64,000 nt of DNA from Paraburkholderia domus (GCF_905220705.1 NZ_CAJNAT010000001.1:992001-1056000); one strand, 5' to 3'; positions 28,286-36,709 are shown, counted from the stretch's first letter. A program made the numbers and translations. Notes: generated by a model not told the origin, from the sequence alone.

Positions 28286-29889
28286 GCGTTCGAACCTCCG
28301 CGATAGTCCTTCAACAGATCGCACGCGGCGATGCGCGCGGTCAGCGCACGCAGGTCGCTTTCCAGCGCGCGGTCTTCGTCGACGAACGGCGACTGTGCCG
28401 TCACGCTGTCGATGAAGGCTTGCAGCGGCGCGGGAACCGGCGTGGCGCTGTCGATCTTCAAACGCAAACGTGCGGCTTGCACCGTCGCCAGCGTGTGCGC
28501 GGCGGCGACCTGCTCGGTCAACTCCAGCACGCGCAAACAGTCGCGCGCGGCGATCGTGCCCATGCTGACCTTGTCCTGATTGTGCGCCTCAGTCGAGCGC
28601 GAGAAGACGCTCGCGGGCATCGTGTTCTTCAACGCTTCGGCCGTCCATGCGGACGATGATATTTGCACGGCCTTGAAACCGTGATTGATCGCGGCACGCG
28701 CGGGCGCTGCACCCGACAGATTGCGCGGCAAGCCGTTGTTGAAGTTCACGTCGACCAGCAGCGCGAGCTGCCGGTCCATCAGATCGGCCAGATTGGCGAC
28801 CGCGACTTTCAGCGAGTCCATCGCAAACGCGATATGGCCGCCGTAGAAGTTGCCGCCGTGCAGCACGCGCTCGTTGTCGGGGTCGATCAACGGATTGTCG
28901 TTCGCGCTGTTCAGTTCGTTCTCGACATCGCGGCGCACCCACGACAAGGCATCGCGCGCCACGCCGATCACGTGCGGCGCGCAGCGAATCGAATAGCGGT
29001 CTTGCAGACGATGCCCCGGCGTATCGTCGCGACCGGTCAGGTCATCGCGAATCCATGCTGCGGCTTCGGCCTGCCCTGCGTGCGGCTTCACTTCGAACAG
29101 GGTGGCGTCAAAGTGCGCGGCGCGGCCGTCGAGTGCGACCGTGGAGAGTGCTGTAAGACGTGCGGTGAGGCGCGTCAGATGATCGGCGCGCGCGAACGCG
29201 AGACAGGCCAGCCCCGTCATTACCGCGGTGCCGTTCATCAGCGCGAGGCCTTCTTTCGGCGCGAGCGTCAAGGGCGTATGACCGAGTTCCGTCCAGACCT
29301 CCCGCACGTCGCGCAAGGTGCCGTCGAACATCACGTCGCGCTCGCCCGCAAGCGCGGCGGCCACATACGAGAGCGGCGTCAGATCGCCACTTGCGCCGAC
29401 CGAGCCTTCCGACGGAATGCGCGGCAAGACGCGATGATTGATCAGATCGGCGAGGCGCTCGAGCAACACGGGACGCACGCCGGAAAAACCGTAGGCCAGC
29501 GAGTTGAGCCGCGCGGCAATCACGGCGAGCGTTTGCGCGTCGTCGAGATACTGGCCCATGCCGCAGCCGTGATATCGCGTCAGCTGCAATGGCAAGGCCT
29601 CGACGAGTTCCATCGGCACGTCGACCACGCACGCGTCGCCATAGCCGGTGTTGACGCCGTACACGGTCGCGCCCGCCGCGAGATGCCGGCGCAGGAAATC
29701 CGCGCCGCGCTGGATGCGCGCGCGCCACGCCGGGTCGGCGCTCAACGCGACAGGCGCACGATGCTGCGCGATCGCGACGACTTCTTCGATCGTCAGCTTG
29801 CGGCCACCGACGGTCACCGTCGCTGCATTTGCTGGTGCGTTCGCGCGCGCGCTGACGTTCGGCGCCTCGGTCAGATCATGTTCGGCCAT
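28282..29889 (-). CDS. Histidine/tyrosine ammonia-lyase family protein, aryl polyene cluster
   Basis: The 535-residue enzyme belongs to the MIO ammonia-lyase/aminomutase family: Ala166-Ser167-Gly168 (GSVGASGDLTPLS) form the MIO cofactor, Tyr77 lies in YGVNTGYGD, and NDNPLID and QISS motifs are present. It probably deaminates an aromatic amino acid to a cinnamate-type starter, as in flexirubin synthesis. The substrate-selectivity pair reads Tyr106-His107 by hand alignment, unlike the His-Leu of known tyrosine lyase, Phe-Leu of phenylalanine lyases or Ser-His of histidine lyase, so the substrate is open. It overlaps both neighbours. Confidence 0.88.
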   Translation of the reverse strand: MAEHDLTEAPNVSARANAPANAATVTVGGRKLTIEEVVAIAQHRAPVALSADPAWRARIQRGADFLRRHLAAGATVYGVNTGYGDACVVDVPMELVEALPLQLTRYHGCGMGQYLDDAQTLAVIAARLNSLAYGFSGVRPVLLERLADLINHRVLPRIPSEGSVGASGDLTPLSYVAAALAGERDVMFDGTLRDVREVWTELGHTPLTLAPKEGLALMNGTAVMTGLACLAFARADHLTRLTARLTALSTVALDGRAAHFDATLFEVKPHAGQAEAAAWIRDDLTGRDDTPGHRLQDRYSIRCAPHVIGVARDALSWVRRDVENELNSANDNPLIDPDNERVLHGGNFYGGHIAFAMDSLKVAVANLADLMDRQLALLVDVNFNNGLPRNLSGAAPARAAINHGFKAVQISSSAWTAEALKNTMPASVFSRSTEAHNQDKVSMGTIAARDCLRVLELTEQVAAAHTLATVQAARLRLKIDSATPVPAPLQAFIDSVTAQSPFVDEDRALESDLRALTARIAACDLLKDYRGGSNA

Positions 29890-31627
29890 GCGTGCCTCGC
29901 TTGGGGCTGGCCCAGAAATCGAAGAAATTGAACCATTGATAAGGTGCCTTGCGGCAATAGTGTTCGAGTCGTGCCGCGTAGCGCTGCGCCCACGCGGCAA
30001 GATGCTGCGCGCGTTCGCGGCGCGGCAACTCGATGCGTTCGGCAAACGGTTCGAAATACAGACGATAACCGTCGCGCTCTTTCAGGCAAAAGAACAGATA
30101 GACGGGGCAGCCCAACGCATGCGCGAGCACGTAAGGGCCTTGCGCGAACGGGGCATTCGCGCCGAGAAATTGCGCTTCGGTCGTGCGGCCCGCTTCGTGT
30201 GCCGGCACGCGGTCGCCGACGATCACCAGCAGCTCGCCCGCATCGACGCGCTCCTGCATCATCATCGCGGTCTCGGGACCGAAGTTGCTGACTTCGAGGA
30301 GATGCCGCGCGAACTGGCTATTGGCCGACGCCAGCACGCTATTGAAGCGCCGTGCATGTTCGGTGTAGACGACGGCCGTGACTTTGGCGTGGGCGCCTTG
30401 CGCGGCGAGCGCGCGGGTCATTTCCAGATTGCCGAGATGCGCGCCGATCACGAGCGCACCCTTGCCGCTCGCCACCAAGGCTTCGAATGCCGATGGGTCT
30501 TCGAATTTGACGTCGGCGCTGTTGACACGGCCGGACCATGCCGCGAGCTTGTCGAAGCCCGATTGCGCAAACGCGAGCATGTGGCGATAGGCGGACAGCC
30601 AGCCTGGACGTGGCGTATCGCCGTGCGGCGCGGCTTCGCCAAGACGCGTGAAGTAGGTGCTCGATGCCTCGCGCGCGGCGCGGCCGGTCAGCAGAAAATA
30701 CGCGACGATCGGATGCAGCCAGAGCGCGGTGAAACGGCGGCCGAACAGCTTGCAACTGAGCGCGAGCAAGGACATGCCCAGATGGCTGCCGCGTTCGGCG
30801 ATCCGCCACCAGTCCTGGGGGCTCGGTTCGTGTGGTTCGCCCGCCTCGCCCGGTTCGCCCGGTTCGCTTGCGATGGCCGCGCGGTGTGGCATCATTTTGT
30901 GCGCGAGCAGCATCGGCAGTCGCCACAGCATGCCGAACACGAGCCGCGTATGGCTGCGGCTGATGCGCACGTTGTCCCACAGCACGTCGAAATGCGAGAC
31001 GCCATCGGTTGCATAGGTGACGCGCGTAGGAATCGAGCGGAACGCTGCCCGCCGCCAGTGGAGGCGCACGAGAATTTCGATATCGAAGTCCATACGCGTC
31101 GGCAGTTGCACGCTGTCGATCAGCTCGCAGGCCAGCGCAAGCGGATACAGGCGGAAGCCGCACATTGAATCGCGAATCGTCAGCGAGAGCGTTTCGATCC
31201 ACACCCACACGTGCGTCAAATAGCGGCCGTAGAGACGAGACTTCGGCACGCTCTCGTCGTAGACCGGACGGCCGAGGATCACCGCACCCGGCTCGGCTTG
31301 CGACGCTTCGATGAAACGCGGCACGTCCGTCGCGTCGTGCTGGCCATCGGCGTCGATCTGCAGAGCGTGGCTGTAACCTGCGGCGCGCGCGGCGCGCAGT
31401 CCCGCCATCACGGCCGCGCCCTTGCCACCGTTGATCGGCAAGCGCAGCAGCGTGAGCTGCCCCGTGTACGGCTGCGCCAGCGCGGCAAGCACCTGCTGGG
31501 TCGCCTCATCGCTGCCGTCGTCGACGACAAAGATCGGCAAGCCGTGCACCGCGAGATGGGCGACGGTCGCGCCGATCGCGTCCTTGTGGTTGTAAATCGG
31601 AATGACGATGCACGGAGCGAAGCTCAT
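29876..31627 (-). CDS. Fused family 2 glycosyltransferase and lipid A-type acyltransferase, aryl polyene cluster
   Basis: The 583-residue protein joins two enzymes. Residues 5-245 form a GT2 domain (IVIPIYNHKDAIG; VVDDGSD at 34-40; DADGQHD at 92-98). After a Gly/Glu/Pro-rich linker at about 251-271 comes an LpxL/HtrB-like acyltransferase domain (GAHLGNLEM with the His-x4-Glu/Asp motif; GDRVPAHEAG; FGLKERDG-like C-terminus ending YQWFNFFDFW). It probably glycosylates and acylates the carrier lipid of the polyene. In E. coli-type clusters these functions are separate as far as I recall. Overlaps the AMP-ligase by one base. Confidence 0.9.
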   Translation of the reverse strand: MSFAPCIVIPIYNHKDAIGATVAHLAVHGLPIFVVDDGSDEATQQVLAALAQPYTGQLTLLRLPINGGKGAAVMAGLRAARAAGYSHALQIDADGQHDATDVPRFIEASQAEPGAVILGRPVYDESVPKSRLYGRYLTHVWVWIETLSLTIRDSMCGFRLYPLALACELIDSVQLPTRMDFDIEILVRLHWRRAAFRSIPTRVTYATDGVSHFDVLWDNVRISRSHTRLVFGMLWRLPMLLAHKMMPHRAAIASEPGEPGEAGEPHEPSPQDWWRIAERGSHLGMSLLALSCKLFGRRFTALWLHPIVAYFLLTGRAAREASSTYFTRLGEAAPHGDTPRPGWLSAYRHMLAFAQSGFDKLAAWSGRVNSADVKFEDPSAFEALVASGKGALVIGAHLGNLEMTRALAAQGAHAKVTAVVYTEHARRFNSVLASANSQFARHLLEVSNFGPETAMMMQERVDAGELLVIVGDRVPAHEAGRTTEAQFLGANAPFAQGPYVLAHALGCPVYLFFCLKERDGYRLYFEPFAERIELPRRERAQHLAAWAQRYAARLEHYCRKAPYQWFNFFDFWASPKRGTHGRT

Positions 31628-33333
31628 CACGCAGGCTCCCGATACACGAGTACGCCGGATGCGCATTCATGCCCGCTCAGCCGGTACGCGAACTGCACTC
31701 GCCCACGCGCGGCGTCGTGTGCGAGCGTGAGATTCAGCACCGCGCCCGGCGGCACGGGCGCCATGAACTTGAGCCGGTCGACCGATACCAGCGCGCGCAC
31801 AGCGGGCAGTTGTTCGGCGGCTAGACGCATGGCCCAGTGCACCTGCACCACGCCCGGCAGAATCGGCAGACCGGGGAAGTGGCCGGCGAAATGCACGAGT
31901 GTCGGCGGCACGCGCAGTTCGTAATGCAACGTATCGGCGCTGCGGGCAACGGCCAGCACTTCCACACCGTCCGTACGCGGCTCGAAAGCCGCTGCGACCG
32001 CGGCCACCGGCAGTTTGCCGCGCGAGTCGAAGGGCAATGTGAGGCGAAAACGCCAATGACGCGGCAGCACCACCACGTCGAAATACTCAGCGAGATGCCG
32101 GCGCAGGGTTTGCGCGAGCAGCACGCGGCCTTCGTCGCGCAATGCCTCGCTGCCCGCTTCGGTCAGCGCCACCACGGCGCCCACGCGATCGCGCGAGGCG
32201 CCTTCCAGCGGCACGATCGCCGCTTGCGCGACATACGGATGCAGCGCGAGACGCGCTTCGAGCTCCGGCAGCGACACGCGCTTGCCGTCGAGCTTGAGCA
32301 CGCGATCGAGACGGCCTTGCAGACGGAAGCGGCCATCGGCGTCGAAGGCGATTTTGTCGTCCGTACGATGCCAGCCGGTGTGATCGAGATGCGGCGAGCG
32401 GACATTCAGCGCGCCGTCTTCGTCGCGGCGCACTTCGATGCCGGTCACCGGTTGCCAGGCATCGGTCTGGTCCTGACGACGCCACGCAATGCCGCCGGTT
32501 TCCGTACTGCCGTAGATTTCGAGCGGCGCAGCGCCATACGCGGCGGCGTATTCCTGCGCGGCTTCCAGGGCGAGCGGACCGCCTGAAGAAAAGAACGCAC
32601 GCGGCGCCGGCGTCAACGCGGCGAAGCCAGGCAACGCGGGCCAACGCGACAATTGCGCGGGCGTCGAGACGACCACCGTCGCGCCGCATTGCTCGATCTG
32701 TGTTTGCAAATGCAAAGGTTCAATGCTCATCGCGCGGTCGAACGCGCGGCCCGCGGCAAGCGGCCACAACACACGAAACAGTAAACCGTAGATGTGATGA
32801 TGCGGCACGCTCGCGAGCATCGTCGCATCGCCGAGCAAAGCGCCCCACTGCTTTTCGAGCGTGTGCACTTCGGCGTTGAACTGCGCGAGGGTCTTGCGGA
32901 TCGGCTTGGGGGTGCCGCTGCTACCCGACGTGTAAAGCGTCAATGGGGCTTGCGGATCGATCGTGTGTGAGGTGTCTAGCGCGCGCGTGGCATCAGCGTC
33001 GGCGTCTTGCACACCATGCGGCAGGTCGGCGTCGGTCAGCACAGCGTCATACGCGTCCTTAAGATCGGCTAGATAGCCCGGCGTCGCATTGGCCGGAATC
33101 ACCGGCTCCTTGCCGCACGCGAACAACGCAAACAACGCGCAAGCGAAATCGAACGGATCGTCGATACACAACGCGTAGCGTCGCGCAGCTTGCGTTTGCA
33201 TCAGCGTGACCAGCGTCGAGACGCGCGCGCGAAACGCCGCGCGATCGAGCACCGTCGCGCCGTCGCGGCATACGGGCGCATTCACGACGGAGGCCTGATG
33301 GCCTACCAGCAACAGATCATGCAACGCGATCAT
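31627..33333 (-). CDS. Fused AMP-ligase and hot-dog dehydratase domain (ApeH-ApeI-like)
   Basis: The 568-residue protein starts with an acyl-AMP ligase domain: YTSGSSGTPK (134-143), YGSTETG (274-280), DGKRVSLPELE (349-359) and Lys440 in PFDSRGKLP. These activate the aryl acid and load it on ACP. From about 455 to 568 follows a FabZ-type hot-dog domain with FAGHFPGLPILPGVVQ; His485 is kept, but the usual acidic residue in the following helix reads His499. The fusion puts starter loading and dehydration on one chain. Start overlaps the membrane protein gene stop by 4 bases. Confidence 0.9.
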   Translation of the reverse strand: MIALHDLLLVGHQASVVNAPVCRDGATVLDRAAFRARVSTLVTLMQTQAARRYALCIDDPFDFACALFALFACGKEPVIPANATPGYLADLKDAYDAVLTDADLPHGVQDADADATRALDTSHTIDPQAPLTLYTSGSSGTPKPIRKTLAQFNAEVHTLEKQWGALLGDATMLASVPHHHIYGLLFRVLWPLAAGRAFDRAMSIEPLHLQTQIEQCGATVVVSTPAQLSRWPALPGFAALTPAPRAFFSSGGPLALEAAQEYAAAYGAAPLEIYGSTETGGIAWRRQDQTDAWQPVTGIEVRRDEDGALNVRSPHLDHTGWHRTDDKIAFDADGRFRLQGRLDRVLKLDGKRVSLPELEARLALHPYVAQAAIVPLEGASRDRVGAVVALTEAGSEALRDEGRVLLAQTLRRHLAEYFDVVVLPRHWRFRLTLPFDSRGKLPVAAVAAAFEPRTDGVEVLAVARSADTLHYELRVPPTLVHFAGHFPGLPILPGVVQVHWAMRLAAEQLPAVRALVSVDRLKFMAPVPPGAVLNLTLAHDAARGRVQFAYRLSGHECASGVLVYREPA

Positions 33334-33992
33334 GCCGCCTCCGAACGCGCGGCTCGCGGCAGTACCACCAGATAACGCCAGATGACCTCGGCCACTAGCA
33401 ACACACCGATCAGCCCATAAGCGATCGCGCCGTTGTAGAGCGACCAGCTTGCACGGCTCCAGTACAGCGCCGTATATGCGGAGAACGCGCCGTTCGTCGC
33501 GAAAAATACGCACCACACCTGGGTCACGCGCCACGTATGGCGCACGGCGCCTGCCGGTAAATTCGGATTACCCAGCCGCGCGAATTTTTCGATCATCGAC
33601 GGCCCGCGCACGAGCGTCGCGCCGAACGCGATCAAGAGGCCCAGATTGACGAGCGACGGATAGAGGCGCAGCAACAACTCGCTATTGGTGAACACGATCG
33701 CCGCCGAGGCGCAGCTCAGCAAGCCGACCACGGTCCAATCGATCGTGGAGAGCCGGCGCAGCGAAGTCGCAACCGGACCGCTACCGGCCCAGCGCTGCAG
33801 CCACAGAATCGCAAACAGCATGCAGCCGACATAGCGTGGCGTGTCCCAGCGCCAGGCACACAGAATCAACGCGGGATAGGCGAGTTTCAGCAGGACCTGC
33901 ACTACCGTTTTGGCCCAGTGGCGCTCCGTGCCGGGCGATGCCTCGGCGGGCTGGCTCGCCGCCGCTTGCATTCGCGAGCGCACGGATGGCAT
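33330..33992 (-). CDS. COG4648-type membrane protein, aryl polyene cluster (ApeG-like)
   Basis: The 220-residue protein has about five predicted membrane helices (VLLKLAYPALILCAW; YVGCMLFAILWLQRW; WTVVGLLSCASAAIVF; LINLGLLIAFG-type; YGLIGVLLVAEVIWRYL). This family is found in aryl polyene clusters next to the ACPs and AMP-ligase. Its function is unknown; an assembly or transport role at the membrane is inference. Starts one base inside the ACP stop. Confidence 0.82.
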   Translation of the reverse strand: MPSVRSRMQAAASQPAEASPGTERHWAKTVVQVLLKLAYPALILCAWRWDTPRYVGCMLFAILWLQRWAGSGPVATSLRRLSTIDWTVVGLLSCASAAIVFTNSELLLRLYPSLVNLGLLIAFGATLVRGPSMIEKFARLGNPNLPAGAVRHTWRVTQVWCVFFATNGAFSAYTALYWSRASWSLYNGAIAYGLIGVLLVAEVIWRYLVVLPRAARSEAA

Positions 33993-34243
33993 CAGCCTTG
34001 CGCCGCCAGCAGGGATTCGACCGCACCGATCACATCACCGACCGTGCGCACTGACTTGAATTCTTCCGGCTTGATGCGGCGGCCGGTCATTTCCTGCAGT
34101 TTGATCGCGAGGTCGACGGCGTCGATGCTATCGAGATCGAGGTCTTCGAAGAGATGCGCGTCGGGCGTCACGCGCTCCGGCTCGATCGCGAAGTTCTCTT
34201 TGAAGATGGCGCGGATGCGTTCAAGAATCTCTGCCTCGGACAC
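33992..34243 (-). CDS. Acyl carrier protein (second, ApeF-like)
   Basis: The 83-residue ACP has the phosphopantetheine site in DLDLDSIDAVDLA (Ser at about residue 39). It follows the first ACP by 3 bases and overlaps the next gene by one. It probably carries the starter or the growing polyene. Two ACPs is the norm for this cluster type. Confidence 0.9.
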   Translation of the reverse strand: MSEAEILERIRAIFKENFAIEPERVTPDAHLFEDLDLDSIDAVDLAIKLQEMTGRRIKPEEFKSVRTVGDVIGAVESLLAAQG

Positions 34244-34246
34244 GAT

Positions 34247-34546
34247 TTACTCCCCCTTTTTTTCGGTTTCGTTCACAGCGTGCACCGCTTCGCGTTGACT
34301 CGCGACCAGCGCGGCCAGCGTGCTGATCGAGCGGAAGTGATCGCGGGTGCGTTCGTCGTTCGCTGCGATGGTCAGTTGGTATTGTTTGCGCAGCACGATG
34401 CCGATCTCGAGCGCGTCGATCGAGTCGAGACCGATGCCGTCGGTGTCGAACAACGGTGCGTCGTCGTCGATATCGGCCGGGCTCAGGTCTTCCAGATCGA
34501 GGGCTTCGATCAGAAGCTGTTTAATTTCCAGTTTTAAAGAATCCAT
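34247..34546 (-). CDS. Acyl carrier protein (first, ApeE-like)
   Basis: The 99-residue ACP has the attachment site in GIGLDSIDALEIG (Ser at about residue 42) and an extended charged C-terminus (NETEKKGE). The N-terminal part overlaps the 3' end of the acyltransferase gene by 26 bases, an unusually long overlap. One of the two ACPs takes the aryl starter from the AMP-ligase and the other accepts extender units in known systems; which is which here is unknown. Confidence 0.9.
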   Translation of the reverse strand: MDSLKLEIKQLLIEALDLEDLSPADIDDDAPLFDTDGIGLDSIDALEIGIVLRKQYQLTIAANDERTRDHFRSISTLAALVASQREAVHAVNETEKKGE

Positions 34547-35315
34547 AATCGAACAGGTGCTGAGTAATGTGTGCTTCGATGGCGCTGGTCACGCTGCGCG
34601 CCGCGAGAGACGGTGAAGTGTCGGGGTCCGCGAACTGCTCGACGCCAAGCGGCTCGAGCACGTTCACGCGCATCCGGAAAGCGCGCGCCGGCACGTCGTA
34701 CCAGCGCATCTGCTTGGTGAACGCCGGCGGATCGCAATCCATCAGCACCGGCACGATCGGCGCGCCGACCTTCAACGCCATGTGCGCAAAACCTCGCGAA
34801 AACGCGTGCAGCCGGTTCGGCGCGGGGCTGCGCGTGCCTTCGGGAAAAATAATCATCGTATAGCCCGCTGCGAGCTGCCGGGCGCCGGCTTCGACGAGCT
34901 CCGAGGGGTCGGCATTGCTCACATATTCCGCCGAGCGCACGATTCCCCAGAAACACGGGTTGCCCCAGTGTGCGTTTTTCACGACGCAACAGGCACGCGG
35001 CGTGAGCGACAACAGCACCATCACGTCCAGGTACGTCGGGTGATTGGCGACCACGATCGTCGGGCCACCGGCGCGCAATGCCTCGGCGCCCGTTACCTCG
35101 AGCTCCATCACGCCGATGCGCCGCAATACCGCGACCAGCGCGCGGAAGAACCAGTGGATCACGGTCGTCACCGTGCGCTGACGCGACGCCCGATGCGGCC
35201 ACAGCCACGCAAGCGGGAACACCAGTACCGAAAACAGCACGCCACAGATGCCGAACACCACGAAGGCCATACCCGTCGCGCAGAACCGCCAAAGAAAATC
35301 AAGCCGCGCGTTCAT
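34521..35315 (-). CDS. 1-acyl-sn-glycerol-3-phosphate acyltransferase-like protein (ApeD-like)
   Basis: The 264-residue protein has an N-terminal membrane helix (GMAFVVFGICGVLFSVLVF) and PlsC-type acyltransferase motifs: NHPTYLDVM (His-x4-Asp) and FPEGTRS. It probably attaches an acyl chain to the carrier lipid. The ATG giving MNARLDF was chosen; a longer upstream frame exists but it lies within the preceding gene. It overlaps the chain-length-factor-like gene by 17 bases and ACP1 by 26. Confidence 0.88.
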   Translation of the reverse strand: MNARLDFLWRFCATGMAFVVFGICGVLFSVLVFPLAWLWPHRASRQRTVTTVIHWFFRALVAVLRRIGVMELEVTGAEALRAGGPTIVVANHPTYLDVMVLLSLTPRACCVVKNAHWGNPCFWGIVRSAEYVSNADPSELVEAGARQLAAGYTMIIFPEGTRSPAPNRLHAFSRGFAHMALKVGAPIVPVLMDCDPPAFTKQMRWYDVPARAFRMRVNVLEPLGVEQFADPDTSPSLAARSVTSAIEAHITQHLFDYGFFKTGN

Positions 35316-36030
35316 GCCACCTCCAATGCCAGGCCGCGCCGGCGCCCTGCCAGACGGCAGGCCCGCCCGTTTCCAGACAGTGCAGCAGCGCCTGGCTCTG
35401 GGTCGCGAAACTTTCGTCCGCGCTTTCCCGGCCTGCGCGGCTTGCCTCCTGCCCGGCCTCGGGCTCCGGCCCGCCTGCACCGGACGTCGTGCAGACCAAC
35501 TGCCCCGCCGCTGCTTCGCCATTCAGCAGGATCGCGATTGCGCCGCCCTGCACTTCGTCCTCAATTGTGCCGTACGCCGGATCGGCCGGTTCGTCAGCGT
35601 ACACCAGCAGCACCGGCGAACCGGGCTGCGTTGCGTATTGCGCGTACGCTTCCAGCAGCGCGTAGCCGAGCGTCTCAGCGCCGGCCGAGATCGCGCTGGC
35701 AGCGGAACGATCGCCGCGCGCAATGCCGAACACCCCGGTCATTGCGTTCAGCACCGACAGGCTGAAGGCGGTCGGCGAGACCGGCTCACCCGCGCTGATG
35801 GTGCGCAGGATGTCCGTAGTGCGCCGCAATTCGCCGTGGCGTGAAGCGAACACGACCCGAACTTCGTCCTGCGTCACGCAATCGTGCGCGACTTTCAGGG
35901 CGACCTTGGACAGCGTGCTCAGGCGACGCCGCACGATCGGCTCGATAAAGCCGATATCGGGTGCGGCAGATGCGGCAGCAGGCCAGCTAGACCAGCGAGC
36001 GACCGGAATGGTCCAGTGCAGATCGGGCAT
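35299..36030 (-). CDS. Ketosynthase-like chain length factor (ApeC-like), first gene of the aryl polyene operon
   Basis: The 243-residue protein is a half-size ketosynthase-fold protein (Ketoacyl-synt_2 type) with KVALKVAHDC, VVFASRHGELRRT and FSLSVLNAMTGVFGIARG. It lacks the catalytic Cys-His-His set, as expected of a chain-length factor that pairs with an active ketosynthase. It is the first gene of the operon, with a leader of more than 200 bases upstream. A TTG at 36054 could add eight residues; the ATG is preferred. Confidence 0.87.
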   Translation of the reverse strand: MPDLHWTIPVARWSSWPAAASAAPDIGFIEPIVRRRLSTLSKVALKVAHDCVTQDEVRVVFASRHGELRRTTDILRTISAGEPVSPTAFSLSVLNAMTGVFGIARGDRSAASAISAGAETLGYALLEAYAQYATQPGSPVLLVYADEPADPAYGTIEDEVQGGAIAILLNGEAAAGQLVCTTSGAGGPEPEAGQEASRAGRESADESFATQSQALLHCLETGGPAVWQGAGAAWHWRWHERAA

Positions 36031-36198
36031 ATCGGTGTTCGCGCGTAGAAGCAAGGAGGGGCTGAGGGCGCCTGACGGAATACGCAGCCGTCACAGCGTC
36101 TGCGCGCCGCGCGGAACGACAATCTCCAGCCGGGGTCAATCCAATCTTCTTATATGGGGTCCAGCGATTTAACGGCACTTGGCCCTGATTATTTAGGC

Positions 36199-36233
36199 GC
36201 CTTTGCCAATTAGTCTGATGGATTGGCAAAGGC
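36199..36233. promoter_or_regulatory. 12-bp perfect inverted repeat upstream of the aryl polyene operon
   Basis: GCCTTTGCCAAT (36199-36210) and ATTGGCAAAGGC (36222-36233) are exact reverse complements around an 11-base spacer. It lies about 170 bases upstream of the first operon gene, just downstream of a possible promoter. It may be an operator or an RNA hairpin in the leader. Confidence 0.6.
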
Positions 36234-36257
36234 TCCCTATGGTCGCCGGAATCATAC

Positions 36258-36285
36258 TGAATATTCTGGATTAATTCAGCCACAA
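36258..36285 (-). promoter_or_regulatory. Possible promoter of the aryl polyene operon
   Basis: Read on the minus strand, TTGTGG (36285-36280), a 16-base AT-rich spacer and TATTCA (36263-36258) resemble sigma-70 boxes. A nearby TATGAT just downstream is an alternative -10. Transcription would start close to the inverted repeat at 36199-36233. Weak evidence. Confidence 0.35.
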
Positions 36286-36709
36286 AAGACGTATCTATCT
36301 GTATCCGTATCGCTGGTGCGACGGGTGACTGGACAGCGCCAAAATGCAGGCCTGGCGGCCTTTGCACAACCTGCGACAGGGCCAGAAAGTCGCTGCCAGC
36401 ACAGCTTTGCGGCCCAGGCGGACGCTGCCGCACCCACAAATAGACACAAATACTTTCATTTAACTTTCCAAGCGAGTGTTTCGTTTGGGAACACTTCAAT
36501 GCTTCGGGCCCTATCTGTTGAGTGCTGCGGTGTGTCGCTCAGATCGCACGCACGAATTACGGGCGCTTACCGCAGTGCTATTTTTGCGAGGAATCGGCGG
36601 CGCGCTTTTGCAGACTTGTACCAATCATTCTCGGCGTCCAGACCGCTACCCTGTCGATCACACCTGCGTCGGCGCGCTCGGCGCGTGCTTTATGCGGGTT
36701 GCGAAGCAA
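36286..36709. other. Intergenic stretch upstream of the aryl polyene operon
   Basis: About 420 bases with no supported gene. Open frames on both strands lack ribosome sites and recognisable protein sequence. The base composition is lower in GC than the neighbours, and it ends at the terminator at 36710-36746, which has a T-run on both sides. A plus-strand RNA ending there cannot be excluded. Confidence 0.4.

Noticed and set aside
35987..36499. Minus-strand 170-codon frame upstream of the first polyene gene
   Set aside because: It overlaps the start of the real gene in another frame, crosses the inverted repeat and shows no domain. Probably leader.
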